A DNA stretch of 64,000 bases from Microbacterium terregens (GCF_027922045.1 NZ_BSEX01000009.1:186001-250000), one strand, 5' to 3'; positions 46,022 to 55,284 are shown, counted from the first letter of the stretch. Translations and numbers: made by a program. Notes: generated from the sequence alone by a model not told the origin.

Positions 46022-47247
46022 ATCGCGACCCCAAGGGCGGCTGCGACGGTGAAGATGTCCTTGTCGCCGCGCCCGCACAGGTTAGCGAGGATGATCTGAT
46101 CTTCCCGCATTTCCCGTGCCTTGCGCGATACCGCTGCGATCGCGTGCGAAGGTTCTAGCGCGGGGATGATGCCCTCGGTCCGGCACAGCAGCTGGAAGGC
46201 GTCGAGCGCCTCCACGTCCGTCACCGCCTCATACTTCACCCGGCCGATCTCGTGCAGCCAGCTGTGCTCCGGCCCGATGCCCGGATAGTCGAGCCCGGCC
46301 GAGATCGAGTGCGCCTCGGCGATCTGACCGTCCTCGTCCTGCAGCAGGTATGTCTTGTTGCCGTGCAGGATACCCGGTGCGCCGCCGGCAAGGCTGGCCG
46401 CATGCTGCTTGTCCAGGCCATGGCCCGCCGCCTCGATGCCGAGCATCGCCACCTCGGCGTCGTCCAGGAACGGGTGGAACAGCCCGATCGCGTTGGAGCC
46501 GCCACCGATCGCCGCCACCAGCAGGTCGGGCAGGCGGTTGATGCGCGACAGCATCTGCGCCCGCGCCTCGCGCCCGATCACCGACTGGAAGTCGCGCACC
46601 AGCTCCGGATAGGGATGCGGGCCGGCCGCCGTGCCGATGATGTAGAAGGTGTCGTGGACGTTCGCGACCCAGTCGCGCAGCGCCTCGTTCATCGCGTCCT
46701 TCAGCGTCGCCGCGCCGCTCGCCACCGGGCGGACTTCCGCCCCCAGCAGCTTCATGCGGAACACGTTCGGCTGCTGCCGCTCGACGTCCTTGGCGCCCAT
46801 GAAGATGGTGCAGGGCAGGCCGAAGCGCGCGCACACGGTCGCGGTCGCCACGCCGTGCTGGCCCGCGCCGGTCTCCGCGATGATCCGGGTCTTGCCCATC
46901 CGCATCGCCAGCAGGATCTGGCCGATGCAGTTGTTGATCTTGTGCGCGCCCGTGTGGTTGAGCTCGTCGCGCTTGAACCACACTTGCGCGCCCATGCCCG
47001 GCGCCGCGCTCTCGCGCAGCGTCTCGGTGAGCCGCTCGGCATAGTAGAGCGGGCTCGGTCGCCCGACATAATGTTCGAGCAGGTCGTCGAACTGGGCCTG
47101 GAACGCCGGATCGGCCTTGGCCGCGCGATATTCGCGCTCCAGGTCCAGGATCAGCGGCATCAGCGTCTCGGCGACATAGCGGCCGCCGAACTGGCCGAAA
47201 TGGCCGCGTTCGTCGGGCTGGGCGCGGAAGGTGTTGGGCGCGTTCAT
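46018..47247 (-). CDS. trpB: Tryptophan synthase beta subunit
   Basis: TrpB joins indole and serine to give tryptophan, using PLP. The 409-residue protein has the PLP lysine in HTGAHKINN (about residues 98-106), [16 protein letters not shown] (about 121-136), [13 protein letters not shown] (about 244-256) and the C-terminal [13 protein letters not shown] place the start at 47247 ([25 protein letters not shown]), where homology begins. It is coupled to trpA by ATGA. Confidence 0.97.
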   Translation of the reverse strand: MNAPNTFRAQPDERGHFGQFGGRYVAETLMPLILDLEREYRAAKADPAFQAQFDDLLEHYVGRPSPLYYAERLTETLRESAAPGMGAQVWFKRDELNHTGAHKINNCIGQILLAMRMGKTRIIAETGAGQHGVATATVCARFGLPCTIFMGAKDVERQQPNVFRMKLLGAEVRPVASGAATLKDAMNEALRDWVANVHDTFYIIGTAAGPHPYPELVRDFQSVIGREARAQMLSRINRLPDLLVAAIGGGSNAIGLFHPFLDDAEVAMLGIEAAGHGLDKQHAASLAGGAPGILHGNKTYLLQDEDGQIAEAHSISAGLDYPGIGPEHSWLHEIGRVKYEAVTDVEALDAFQLLCRTEGIIPALEPSHAIAAVSRKAREMREDQIILANLCGRGDKDIFTVAAALGVAI

Positions 47248-47306
47248 GGCCCCGGCTTTAGCAGCGGCGGGGACGCCCTCAACCCCTTTCCGCGCGCATG
47301 CCACCC

Positions 47307-47945
47307 TCAGACGCGGGTGACGGCCCCCAAGAAGGCGCCGATCCGCGCCGGATCCTTGACCCCAGGCGCCTCCTCGACCCCGGACGAGACATCGACCAGC
47401 GGTGCGCCGGTACGCGCGATCGCCTCGGCCACGTTCGCCGGATCGAGCCCCCCCGACAATGCCCAGGGCAGCGGGTGCCGGAACCCGTCGAGCAGCGTCC
47501 AGTCGAAGCGCAGCCCCATGCCCCCCGGCAGTGCCGCGCCCGGCGGCGTCTTGGCATCATAGAGGATGCGGTCCGCCGCCCCGGCATAGCTGCGCGCGGC
47601 ATCCAGATCGGCGCGGGTCTTCACCGCCACCGCCGCCCAGGTGTCCCGGCGCAGCCGGCTGCGGATCGCCGCCACCCGTTCGGGCGCGGTCTTGTGCAAC
47701 TGGATCGAGTCGAGCCGCCCCGCCGCCGTCGCTGCGTCGAGCAGCGCGTCGTCCGGATCGACGAACACGCCCACGCGCCGCACCTGCGCGGGCACTCGCG
47801 CCGCAAGCCCAGCGGCCAGGTCCAGCCCGACGTTGCGAGGAGAGGGCGGGAAGAACACGAACCCGACGTGGCTCGCCCCTCCGGCCACGGCCGCATCGAG
47901 GGTTGCCGGCGTCGAGAGGCCGCAGATCTTGGCGGAAACTGGCAT
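47307..47945 (-). CDS. trpF: Phosphoribosylanthranilate isomerase
   Basis: TrpF carries out the Amadori rearrangement of phosphoribosylanthranilate. The 212-residue TIM-barrel protein starts with [14 protein letters not shown], where the Cys is the general base, and has [12 protein letters not shown] (about residues 28-39), a catalytic Asp in [24 protein letters not shown] and [15 protein letters not shown]. It is monofunctional, without the TrpC fusion seen in E. coli. I start at ATG 47945. trpB follows after 59 bases. Confidence 0.95.
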   Translation of the reverse strand: MPVSAKICGLSTPATLDAAVAGGASHVGFVFFPPSPRNVGLDLAAGLAARVPAQVRRVGVFVDPDDALLDAATAAGRLDSIQLHKTAPERVAAIRSRLRRDTWAAVAVKTRADLDAARSYAGAADRILYDAKTPPGAALPGGMGLRFDWTLLDGFRHPLPWALSGGLDPANVAEAIARTGAPLVDVSSGVEEAPGVKDPARIGAFLGAVTRV

Positions 47946-48042
47946 GGCAGCCCGATAGAACAGCCGGGCGGCAGGCGCGAGGGGAAAGCACATGCGCTCG
48001 CCCTTCCGGGTCTCAGGCGGCAGGCGCCGGGACAACCGAGGC

Positions 48043-48255
48043 TCAGCGCTGGGCCGAATGCTCCTTGGGGCCTGCCGTCGGGACTCGCCGGGCTTGCTTG
48101 TCGGGGGCGCGGCAGATCCGCCGCACCGGCTGACAGGCGATGCCGATGTTGGAGCATTGCTGCCGGCCTGCCACGGTCGTGCAGGCACGGCACTGCTGCT
48201 GCACCTCTACACAGCTTTGCGGGCTCGCAAGGAGCGCAAGGGCGACTGCCAACAT
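48043..48255 (-). CDS. Small secreted Cys-rich protein
   Basis: The 70-residue product starts with a short hydrophobic signal-like segment (MLAVALALLASPQS) and then carries six to seven cysteines in a compact block (SCVEVQQQCRACTTVAGRQQCSNIGIACQPVRRIC), which suggests a disulfide-bonded periplasmic domain. The last third is basic. Function unknown. There is no homologue that I can name. It lies between trpF and pyrF, on the same strand, with gaps of about 90 bases on both sides. It could be a false call, but the Cys spacing is hard to explain otherwise. Confidence 0.5.
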   Translation of the reverse strand: MLAVALALLASPQSCVEVQQQCRACTTVAGRQQCSNIGIACQPVRRICRAPDKQARRVPTAGPKEHSAQR

Positions 48256-48342
48256 CGTCCGAGGCTGCGCCTCGACGGTCTGGCTGTCAACCAGGCGGAA
48301 ACAGCCCGCCGCCGCGATGGTGCTCGCCCGGGAGGGGGAAGC

Positions 48343-49017
48343 TTACAGCGTCGCGCCGATCGCGCGTGCTGCCTCGTCGGGATCTTCCGCCTGGGTGATC
48401 GGTCGCCCGATCACCAGGATCGAGGCGCCGGAGTCCAGCGCGGCACGCGGAGTGACCACCCGCTTCTGGTCGCCGACCTTGCCCTGCGCCGGACGCACGC
48501 CCGGCACCACGAAAAAGCCGTCGCGCCAGGCGGCACGCGCAGCGCGTACTTCCTCGCCCGAACAGACGATGCCGTCGACACCCGCGGACTTGGCGAGTTC
48601 CGCCAGCCGCACGACCTGTTCGTGCGGGTCCGGGGACAGGCCGATCGAGCGCAGGTCGTCGCCGTCCAAGCTGGTGAGCATCGTCACCGCCACCACCTTG
48701 GTACCCGTCGGCGCTGCCGCCTTGGCATCCTCCAGCATCGCCCGGCCGCCGGCGGCATGGACGGTCAGGATCGCGGGCTTGATCGGCCCCAGCGCCTGGA
48801 TCGCCTTGGCGACCGTGTTCGGGATGTCGTGGAACTTCAGGTCCAGGAAGATCGGCAGGCCGATGTCCGCCATCTCGCGGACACCCTGGCGGCCGTTCGC
48901 CATGAAGAATTCCAGCCCCAGCTTGATGCCGCCGACGTGGCGCTGGACGCGCTTTGCCAGCGCCTTGGCACGTTCGAGATCGGGAGTATCGAGAGCGACG
49001 TAGATCGGAGAGGTCAT
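48343..49017 (-). CDS. pyrF: Orotidine 5'-phosphate decarboxylase
   Basis: PyrF decarboxylates OMP to UMP in pyrimidine synthesis. The 224-residue protein has the catalytic Asp-Lys-Asp array in FLDLKFHDIPNTV (about residues 57-69), KLGLEFF near 33, GVDGIVCSGEE and the phosphate loop LVIGRPITQAEDP. The length fits the short bacterial class. The start overlaps the lapA-like gene stop by ATGA. Confidence 0.96.
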   Translation of the reverse strand: MTSPIYVALDTPDLERAKALAKRVQRHVGGIKLGLEFFMANGRQGVREMADIGLPIFLDLKFHDIPNTVAKAIQALGPIKPAILTVHAAGGRAMLEDAKAAAPTGTKVVAVTMLTSLDGDDLRSIGLSPDPHEQVVRLAELAKSAGVDGIVCSGEEVRAARAAWRDGFFVVPGVRPAQGKVGDQKRVVTPRAALDSGASILVIGRPITQAEDPDEAARAIGATL

Positions 49018-49439
49018 GAACGGTCCTGGATAATCGTGCCCGGGACGCCCGGCGTGATCGGGTGCTCGCCCAGCGCGTTGTCGGTCACCGGCGCGTCCAC
49101 GGCATGGACCGGGGTCACGGCCGGGGCCGGCACCACACGGGCGGCCGGCAGGTCGCCGGGCGCCAGCGCGGCCGGCGGCGTCGCCTGTGCGGCACGCAGG
49201 TCCGCCAGCGCCCGCTCAGTCGCGGCGATCCGCTGGCGTGCCCGCCACCGCACCGTCACCAGCGACAGATAGGCCGGCACGAAGCCCAGCAGGAAGGTGA
49301 CGACCAGCAGCAGCGGCAGGTTCACGTCCGCCACGACGCTGCCCCACAGTCGAACGGGCACCATCGCCATGTTGTTGAGGCTGAAGGCCACCACGACCCC
49401 GACGAGCAGTGCCCAGAACAGGGTTTTCAGGAATTGCAT
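49014..49439 (-). CDS. LapA-domain (DUF1049) membrane protein
   Basis: The 141-residue protein has two membrane segments (about residues 4-24 and 41-63) around a periplasmic loop with NNMAMVPVRLWGSVVADVNLPLLLVV, the usual LapA/DUF1049 pattern, then a Pro/Ala-rich cytosolic tail with RWRARQRIAATERALADLR. In other proteobacteria LapA pairs with LapB to control LPS synthesis through LpxC. It has no lapB beside it here. The start ATG 49439 is set by homology; the frame is open upstream. Confidence 0.85.
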   Translation of the reverse strand: MQFLKTLFWALLVGVVVAFSLNNMAMVPVRLWGSVVADVNLPLLLVVTFLLGFVPAYLSLVTVRWRARQRIAATERALADLRAAQATPPAALAPGDLPAARVVPAPAVTPVHAVDAPVTDNALGEHPITPGVPGTIIQDRS

Positions 49440-49521
49440 GGCCGTGCCCCTATGGTTTGCGGTCGCCGCCTGCTTAGGCGGGGAGCGCCGCGCGGGCAAG
49501 GGAGGGTCGGGAGCGGGCGCT

Positions 49522-50217
49522 TCAGGCGCGGTCCACCACCGCCCAGATCGGCAGGTGGTCGGATGCGGTCCGTGCCGCCGCCGTGTCGTGGACGCCGGCG
49601 TCCACGATCTTGAGTTCGGGCGAGGCCATGATCCGGTCGAGCTTGCCCACCGGTCGGCGCGCGTGGAAGCTCGGGCCGGTCGCGGCAAACCGGTGGTGCC
49701 GCGCAAAATCGCGCAGGCAGCCCGACGCTGCGCTCCATTCGTTGAGATCGCCCATCAGCACCGTCGGCATCGCGCGCGCAGCGCTGTCGCAATGGCTCAG
49801 GATCGCCGCGGCCTGCTTGCGCCGCCACAGGCCCGACAGGTCCAGGTGCATGCCGACCGCGCGCAGCAGCATGCCGCCGATGCGGAGGTCCGCCGACACC
49901 GCGCCGCGCGGCTCCAGCGCCGGCAGTTCGATCCGCTCGCAATCCAGCACCTGCGCCGACTTGCGGACCAGCAGCGCATTGCCGTGCCAGCCCATGCTCT
50001 GCGCCCGCGCCGCCACCGGTACGGCGCGCCAATCGGTATGCTCCTCCAGCATGTGCTCGGGGATGACGCCCATGCGCTGGCCGAAGCGCCGGTCGCATTC
50101 CTGCAGCGCGATCACGTCGGCGTCGATCTCGCGCAGCACTTCCAGCGTGCGCTCCGGCCGCCGGCGCCGATCGGTGCCGAGGGCCTTGCGCATGTTGTAG
50201 CTCGCGATCTTGATCAT
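49522..50217 (-). CDS. Endonuclease/exonuclease/phosphatase-family protein
   Basis: The 231-residue protein has the EEP-family active-site order: ASYNMRKA (about residues 5-12), ALQECDRR with the metal-binding Glu near 39, the acid-base block VLMGDLNEWS (about 153-162) and the terminal SDHLPIWAVV with the catalytic Asp-His pair. Such proteins hydrolyse phosphodiesters or phospholipid head groups. No signal peptide is present, so it is probably cytosolic. The substrate is unknown. It is leftward, between the histidine kinase and the lapA-like gene. Confidence 0.85.
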   Translation of the reverse strand: MIKIASYNMRKALGTDRRRRPERTLEVLREIDADVIALQECDRRFGQRMGVIPEHMLEEHTDWRAVPVAARAQSMGWHGNALLVRKSAQVLDCERIELPALEPRGAVSADLRIGGMLLRAVGMHLDLSGLWRRKQAAAILSHCDSAARAMPTVLMGDLNEWSAASGCLRDFARHHRFAATGPSFHARRPVGKLDRIMASPELKIVDAGVHDTAAARTASDHLPIWAVVDRA

Positions 50218-50312
50218 CCGGCGGCACCTGTGGGGAAAGCTTCGGGTGTTCGAACAAGTGCCGCGGCGCCGCAGTGGTTCCGCGTGCGAAAGGATTCAGG
50301 CGGCCCGGCCGC

Positions 50313-51674
50313 TTATCCCCGCGGCAGGGTGATGGTCGCGAGCAGGCCGCCCCCGTCGCGATTGGCGAGCGCGATCGCGCCGCCGGCATCGCCCACGATC
50401 GCCTGCGCGAGCGCCAGGCCCAGGCCGATGCCACCGGTCTCGCGGTTGCGCGACGTTTCCAGGCGGGTGAATGGCTGGAACACCCGGGCGATCTGGTCCG
50501 GCGGAATGCCGGGGCCGCGATCGGCCACCTCGATGCGCACCCGCGCCGGATCGGCGACCAGCCGCACCTCCGCGCCGCCCGCATATTTGACCGCATTCTC
50601 GATCAGGTTGCGGATCGCGCGCCGCATCAGCGTCGGCCGCAGGCGCAGCCGCTGGCGCTCCGCCTCCTCGAACGAAACGTCGGCACCCAAGTCGCGGAAG
50701 TCCTCGACCACCGCGTCCACCAGTGCCGCCAGGTCCACCTGCGTCTCCGGCTCGCTCGGCCGGCCCAGCCGCGCGAGCGACAGGATGTCCTCCAGCGTGC
50801 GGTTCATCTCGTCGATGGTCTCGGCCATGCGGGCGCGGTCGGCATCGTCCTCGACCGATTCGATACGGACGCGCAGCGCTGCCAGCGGCGTGCGCAGGTC
50901 GTGCCCGATCGCGCCGAGCATCCGGTCCTTTTCCTCCAGCATCCCGCTCACGCGCACGCTCATGCCGTTGAAGGCGGCGATCACCGCGCGCACGTCACCC
51001 GGCCCGGATTCCTCCACCGTGTTCGCCGCCGATCCAGGGCGATAGTCATGCGCCGCCTGCGCCAGCGCCCGCAGCGGCTTGGAGATGCGGCGCCCGATCC
51101 ACAGCACCGGCAGCAGCACGAAGCCGTAGAGGATCAGCGTCTGCGCCACGAGCTGCCACACCAGCCCCTGCTGCGTGTTCGGCCAGGGCGTCTCCAGCAC
51201 CAGCCAGCCGCGGCCCGGGATCTCGGCCGCCACCTTCAGCGTGGCCCCGAACCGCCGAAGCCGCTCGGCATGCACCCGGTCCATCCGGCGCACGACGGGG
51301 CTGTCCGGATCAACCAGCCGGATCTCCGTCTCGATGCGGCCGACCTGAAGCCCAGCGTCGGCAAAGGCGCTGCGAACCGCCGCCTCGAACTCGCCGTCGC
51401 TGGGTTCCTGGTGGGTCAGCGGGTTGTCCGGCACCAGTCGCACGGCGCGCGGGCGGTCCCGATCGGGTCCGCGCGGGTCCACGGGCCGGCCGCCGCGCAG
51501 GCGCTCCGCCGCGTCCACCATGCGGGTCACCGCCGGCACCGTCACTTGCGCGAAGCGCACGGCGCGCCGCTCGCGCAGCAGCATGCCGAAGTTGATCGCC
51601 TGCGCGACGAACAGCGCGATTGCGACCAGCAGCGCGATCTGGCCGGAGAGGCTGCGGGGCCACAGCCGGTTCAA
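50313..51674 (-). CDS. Sensor histidine kinase, EnvZ-like
   Basis: The 453-residue kinase has a membrane segment at about 13-31, a periplasmic sensor region of about 140 residues, a second membrane segment at about 173-194, HAMP, and a DHp domain with phospho-acceptor His258 (IGHDLRTPLAALRVRIE). The ATPase domain follows with NLIENAVKYAGG (N box), DRGPGIPPDQI (G1) and GGIGLGLALAQAI (G2). The signal is unknown. It overlaps the response-regulator stop by ATGA, so the pair is one operon and this kinase is that regulator's partner. Confidence 0.92.
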   Translation of the reverse strand: MNRLWPRSLSGQIALLVAIALFVAQAINFGMLLRERRAVRFAQVTVPAVTRMVDAAERLRGGRPVDPRGPDRDRPRAVRLVPDNPLTHQEPSDGEFEAAVRSAFADAGLQVGRIETEIRLVDPDSPVVRRMDRVHAERLRRFGATLKVAAEIPGRGWLVLETPWPNTQQGLVWQLVAQTLILYGFVLLPVLWIGRRISKPLRALAQAAHDYRPGSAANTVEESGPGDVRAVIAAFNGMSVRVSGMLEEKDRMLGAIGHDLRTPLAALRVRIESVEDDADRARMAETIDEMNRTLEDILSLARLGRPSEPETQVDLAALVDAVVEDFRDLGADVSFEEAERQRLRLRPTLMRRAIRNLIENAVKYAGGAEVRLVADPARVRIEVADRGPGIPPDQIARVFQPFTRLETSRNRETGGIGLGLALAQAIVGDAGGAIALANRDGGGLLATITLPRG

Positions 51675-52390
51675 AGCCGGGTGACCTCGCTAGCCAGCGT
51701 ATAGCCGCCGCCCCAGACGGTCTTGATGATCTCGGGGTTCTTGGGATCCGTCTCGATCTTCTTGCGCAGGCGGCTGATCTGGTTGTCGATGGCGCGATCG
51801 AACGCCGCCGCTTCGCGCCCCTGCGTCAGGTCGAGCAGCTGGTCGCGGGTCAGCACTTGGCGCGGTCGCGTCACCAGCGCGTGGAGCAGGTTGTACTCGC
51901 CGGTCGACAGCGGCACCGACACGCCCTCGCGATCGACCAGGCTGCGCTCGCCGCTCTTCAGCACCCAGCCGGCAAAGGCGAAGGAGCCGCTTTCCGGCGC
52001 ATGCTGGCGCACGCCGCCGGCGGCCAGGCGCCGCAGCACCACCTTGATGCGCGCCGCCAGTTCGCGCGGGGAGAAGGGCTTCACCACATAATCGTCCGCG
52101 CCCATCTCCAGCCCGACGATGCGGTCCGTCTCCTCGGCGCGCGCGGTCAGCAGGATCACGGGCGTGTCGCTGGTCTCGCGGATGTGGCGGCACAGCGACA
52201 GCCCGTCCTCACCCGGCATCATGATGTCGAGCACCACCAGGTCGATCGCATAGGCCGCCATGCGCGCACGCGCGCCCTCGGCGTCGCCGGCTTGCGTCAC
52301 GCGAAAGCCCTGCTTGGTCAGATACTGGGCAAGCGGCTCCCGGATCGAGCGTTCGTCGTCGACCAGCAGCAGGTGGGGAATATCGGCCAT
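51671..52390 (-). CDS. OmpR-family response regulator
   Basis: The 239-residue protein has a receiver domain with acidic DDE at 11-13, phospho-acceptor Asp55 (LVVLDIMMPGEDG), the switch Thr in LLTARAEE and the Lys in VVKPFS, then a winged-helix OmpR/PhoB DNA-binding domain (LLHALVTRPRQVLTRDQLLDLTQGREA...DNQISRLRKKIE...IKTVWGGGYTLA). I start at ATG 52390. It is coupled to the kinase. The target genes cannot be read; the EF-hand protein gene just upstream is a conceivable one. Confidence 0.93.
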   Translation of the reverse strand: MADIPHLLLVDDERSIREPLAQYLTKQGFRVTQAGDAEGARARMAAYAIDLVVLDIMMPGEDGLSLCRHIRETSDTPVILLTARAEETDRIVGLEMGADDYVVKPFSPRELAARIKVVLRRLAAGGVRQHAPESGSFAFAGWVLKSGERSLVDREGVSVPLSTGEYNLLHALVTRPRQVLTRDQLLDLTQGREAAAFDRAIDNQISRLRKKIETDPKNPEIIKTVWGGGYTLASEVTRL

Positions 52391-52439
52391 GGAAAGGGGA
52401 CCTATCACACTCCCCGGCCGGCGACAGCCGGGCGGAAAG

Positions 52440-52466
52440 CGCCGGGCGGCGTGGCACCGCCCGGCG
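52440..52466 (-). terminator. Hairpin between the EF-hand gene and the regulator gene
   Basis: Two perfect 10-base arms (CGCCGGGCGG and its complement) around a 7-base loop lie seven bases past the EF-hand protein stop. It has no T tract. It would separate this gene from the two-component operon. Confidence 0.5.
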
Positions 52467-52473
52467 GGGAACG

Positions 52474-53016
52474 TCAGTCGTTTGCGCCCTGGGCGGCTGC
52501 CGGCGGCGGGGCGTGACGGCCCGAGCGCGCCTTCATCCGCTCGCGCAACGCATTCTGCTCGGCGGCGTCGATGCGACCGTCGCGGTTGGCGTCCATCCGC
52601 TCGAAGCGCGTGGTTGCCGCGGCGCGGAACTCCTCGCGGCTGATCGCGCCATCCTTGTTGGCGTCGACGCGCGCCAGCATCCGCTCGCCCATGCCGCCGC
52701 GCCGGTGCATGCCGGGCGCTGGCTTGCCGGCCGGAGCCTCGCCGTCGGCCGCGGCTGGAGCATCGGCGCCACCGCGACGATGCGGCGGGCGCAGCTCGGT
52801 CGCGTCGACCTTGCCGTCCTTGTTCTGGTCCATCCGCGCGAACTGGACGTCGGCGGCTGCCAGCGCCTCCTCGCGGGTGAGGACGCCATCCTTGTTGGTG
52901 TCGATCATCGCCATCAGGCCGGCACGGCGCGGCGCCGGGCTGCCCTGCTGGCCCGCCTGGGCGACGCCGGTCAGCATGGTGGCGCCCAACGCTGCCGCAA
53001 CTACGAACTTCTTCAT
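52474..53016 (-). CDS. Secreted four-EF-hand protein
   Basis: The 180-residue protein has a Sec signal peptide (cleavage near AQA at about 19-21) and four canonical 12-residue calcium loops: DTNKDGVLTREE (39-50), DQNKDGKVDATE (63-74), DANKDGAISREE (118-129) and DANRDGRIDAAE (142-153). The two pairs are joined by a Pro/Ala linker. It should bind calcium in the periplasm, but no catalytic domain is present and its role is unknown. ATG 53016, with AGAGG upstream, is chosen because a signal peptide begins there. Confidence 0.9.
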   Translation of the reverse strand: MKKFVVAAALGATMLTGVAQAGQQGSPAPRRAGLMAMIDTNKDGVLTREEALAAADVQFARMDQNKDGKVDATELRPPHRRGGADAPAAADGEAPAGKPAPGMHRRGGMGERMLARVDANKDGAISREEFRAAATTRFERMDANRDGRIDAAEQNALRERMKARSGRHAPPPAAAQGAND

Positions 53017-53137
53017 GGCAAAAGCCTCTGCATTGCTTGCCGGGGCAGGCTGCCGCGGCGACGGTTCGTTATCTGGGCCCAGCCTGTCGCACCGGTATGT
53101 CGCGCGACCGGAAAACTGTCGCAAATTGTCTCGGCGC

Positions 53138-53833
53138 TCAGTCCCGCTTCGCCGTCTGGCCGAACAGGTTGCGACGCGCTTCCTCCGTCATCTCGCCGCC
53201 GCTCGCATTCACCTGTTCGCCAAGCGCATAGGCGCGCTCGGTCGCAGGCCGCGTGCGGATCGCCTCGAACCAGCGCTGGACGTTGGGGAAGTCGGCCAAG
53301 TCCTGACCCTGCGCCTCATGCGGTACGATCCACGGATATGCTGCCATGTCCGCGATCGAATAGTCGCCGGCGATGAACGCACGTCCTTCCAGCTGCCGGT
53401 CAAGGACGCCGTACAAGCGATTGGTTTCCTTGACGTAGCGATCGATCGCATAGGGGATCTTCTCGGGCGCATAGCGATTGAAATGGTGGTTCTGGCCCAG
53501 CATCGGGCCAAGGCCGCCCATCTGCCACATCAGCCACTGCGTCTGCTCGACGCGGGCGCGCAGGTCCGGCCCCAGGAAGCGGCCGGTTTTCTCCGCCAGA
53601 TAGAGCAGGATTGCCCCGGATTCGAAGATGCTGATCGGCTCGCCGCCGTCCGCCGGTTCGTCGTCGACGATCGCGGGCATGCGGTTGTTGGGCGCGATCT
53701 TCAGGAAGTCGGGCGCGAACTGCTCGCCCTTGCCGATGTTCACCGGATGGATGGTGTAGGGGAGGCCGGTCTCCTCCAGGAACAGCGTGATCTTGTGGCC
53801 GTTCGGGGTCGGCCAATAGTGGAGATGGATCAT
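53138..53833 (-). CDS. Glutathione S-transferase, YfcG/YghU-like
   Basis: The 231-residue protein has the thioredoxin-fold N-terminal domain (HYWPTPNGHKITLFLEETGLPYTIHPVNIGKG, about residues 5-36), the cis-Pro and glutathione motif NNRMPAIVDDE...ISIFESGAILLYLAEKTGRFL (about 49-87) and the helical C-terminal domain with YSIADMAAYPWI. These fit the disulfide-reducing YfcG/YghU (Nu-class) proteins. ATG 53833 has AAGGAG nine bases upstream. The partner reaction is uncertain. Confidence 0.9.
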   Translation of the reverse strand: MIHLHYWPTPNGHKITLFLEETGLPYTIHPVNIGKGEQFAPDFLKIAPNNRMPAIVDDEPADGGEPISIFESGAILLYLAEKTGRFLGPDLRARVEQTQWLMWQMGGLGPMLGQNHHFNRYAPEKIPYAIDRYVKETNRLYGVLDRQLEGRAFIAGDYSIADMAAYPWIVPHEAQGQDLADFPNVQRWFEAIRTRPATERAYALGEQVNASGGEMTEEARRNLFGQTAKRD

Positions 53834-54038
53834 CGGCAGGGCTCCTTGTGTCGGTCGGGAGAGATGGGCGAGCGGGTCGACGCGTGCAAGGCGAGGGAAC
53901 GTGCGCAGCCCGTGCGCGTATGGTCTCCAGGCGCGGCGGTGACGGTCGCGCGCGGCAAGGGGAGAGCGCGATGGCGAACGGCAGCCCGGCAGCAGGGGCG
54001 CAGCCCTCAGCCTTGCGGTCCTGGCGCGGAGGGCGCGC

Positions 54039-55037
54039 ATGACCACCCACGACACCTCGCAGATGCTGGGGACACGCCCGGCCGACGACCTCGATGGCGC
54101 CGCGCTCGCTGAGTGGATGCGCCAGGCGGTCGAGGGGTTCGAAGGGCCGCTCGCCTATGTCCGCTTTGCCGGAGGGCGCCGCAACCGTACCTACCGCATC
54201 GACACGCCCGAGCGCGCCTATGTGCTCCGCCGCCGCCCGTCCGAGCCGCAGGGGGCTATCCATCCGCTCGAGCGCGAGTTCGGCCTGCTCCAGGCGCTGC
54301 AGCCGACCGGCTTCCCCGCGCCGCGTCCGCTAGCGCTCTGCACCGATGCCTCCGTGCTCGGCGAGCCCTTCTACGTGATGCAACTTGTGGAGGGCCGCAC
54401 CCTCTGGGACGAGACCATGCCCGGCATGACGCCCGCCCATCGCCGGGAACATTACGACGCGTGGATCGACGCGCTCGCAGCGCTCCATGCGATCGACCCG
54501 GCGCCGCTCGCATTGGACGCCATCGGCTTCACCGAATGCCGGCTGGATCGCAAGCTCGGGCATTGGACCGCCAAGCCCGCGGCTCACGCCACGCCCGATC
54601 TCGCCCGCCTTGCCGGCTGGCTCCCAACTGCGCTTCCGGACCGTACACCGCCCGCGATCGTCCACGGCGACTTCCGTCTCCAGAACCTCCTGTTCTCGCA
54701 GGAGGGCGTTCGCGTGGCCGCGGTGCTGGACTGGGACCAGGCCGGCATCGGCGACCCGCGCATCGATCTCGCCTATGTGCTCGCGCGCTGGGTGAGCGGC
54801 ACGGAGCTTCATCCGGGCCTGGACGAACGCGCCGGCGCCGAAAGCGGCATCCCCTCGGCAGACGAGATGGTGGCACGCTACTGCCAGGCGACCGGTCGCG
54901 AAGCAGGCACGGCCCTCGACTGGCACCTCGCCTACACGCTCTTCCGCCTCGCGATCCTGGAGCAGGAAGAGGCCCCCGCCCACAGCGCAACCCTGGCCGC
55001 CACCGCCTGGACCTACGCCCAGCGCGCCGGGGCTTGA
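54039..55037 (+). CDS. APH-family kinase (ACAD10-like phosphotransferase)
   Basis: The 332-residue protein belongs to the aminoglycoside phosphotransferase/choline kinase superfamily. It has FAGGRRNRTYRI (about residues 43-54), the ATP-binding YVLRRRP, the Brenner motif HGDFRLQNLLF (about 209-219) and AVLDWDQAGIGDPRIDLAYVL (about 227-247). It resembles the N-terminal domain of ACAD10, which acts in fatty-acyl or 4-hydroxy-acid metabolism; neighbouring tesB and acyl-CoA ligase fit that theme. It is not evidence of drug resistance. The 205-base gap 53834-54038 upstream holds a short coupled frame discussed separately. Confidence 0.85.
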   Translation: MTTHDTSQMLGTRPADDLDGAALAEWMRQAVEGFEGPLAYVRFAGGRRNRTYRIDTPERAYVLRRRPSEPQGAIHPLEREFGLLQALQPTGFPAPRPLALCTDASVLGEPFYVMQLVEGRTLWDETMPGMTPAHRREHYDAWIDALAALHAIDPAPLALDAIGFTECRLDRKLGHWTAKPAAHATPDLARLAGWLPTALPDRTPPAIVHGDFRLQNLLFSQEGVRVAAVLDWDQAGIGDPRIDLAYVLARWVSGTELHPGLDERAGAESGIPSADEMVARYCQATGREAGTALDWHLAYTLFRLAILEQEEAPAHSATLAATAWTYAQRAGA

Positions 55038-55064
55038 ACCTCGCTCGCGCAAGCCCCGCGAATT

Positions 55065-55095
55065 CGTACCCCGGCGAAGGCCGGGGTCCAGTTGG
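55065..55095. repeat. Half repeat: single hairpin, CCGGCGAAGGCCGG type
   Basis: A single hairpin (accccggc-GAAG-gccggggt at 55068-55087) is followed by CCAG, as in the first hairpin of the double-hairpin family but with GC-richer stems. It stands alone, ahead of the complete copy at 55145. A similar half copy is at 58138-58165. Confidence 0.65.
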
Positions 55096-55144
55096 GAAGG
55101 TTGCAGTGACTTTCGGCCCGTCCAGCCGGATGAAGGTTTCCTAC

Positions 55145-55234
55145 CGTGCTCCTGCGCAGGCAGGAGCCCAGGGTTCCAGGCACCGAAACTCGTTGCTCTA
55201 CTTGGCCCTGGATTCCTGCCTGCGCAGGATACGG
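55145..55234. repeat. Double-hairpin intergenic repeat, copy 4
   Basis: Between the convergent APH-family and tesB genes, hairpin 1 is gctcctgc-GCAG-gcaggagc at 55148-55167 and hairpin 2 is tcctgc/gcagga near 55214-55228. CCAGGG and CCCTGG arms and outer CCGT/ACGG bases match copy 1. The gap 55038-55284 otherwise contains only the half copy at 55065. Confidence 0.75.
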
Positions 55235-55284
55235 CGGTATCGCACGACCGACACATCCTCGCGCACCCCTCCGCCGACCGGCCG

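Noticed and set aside
42945..49017. Tryptophan attenuator before the trp genes
   Set aside because: No Trp-rich leader peptide or competing hairpins precede trpF or trpB; the genes look like part of a constitutive block.
54039..55037. Aminoglycoside resistance gene
   Set aside because: The protein shares the APH superfamily fold but resembles ACAD10-type kinases and sits among acyl-CoA genes, so resistance is not supported.
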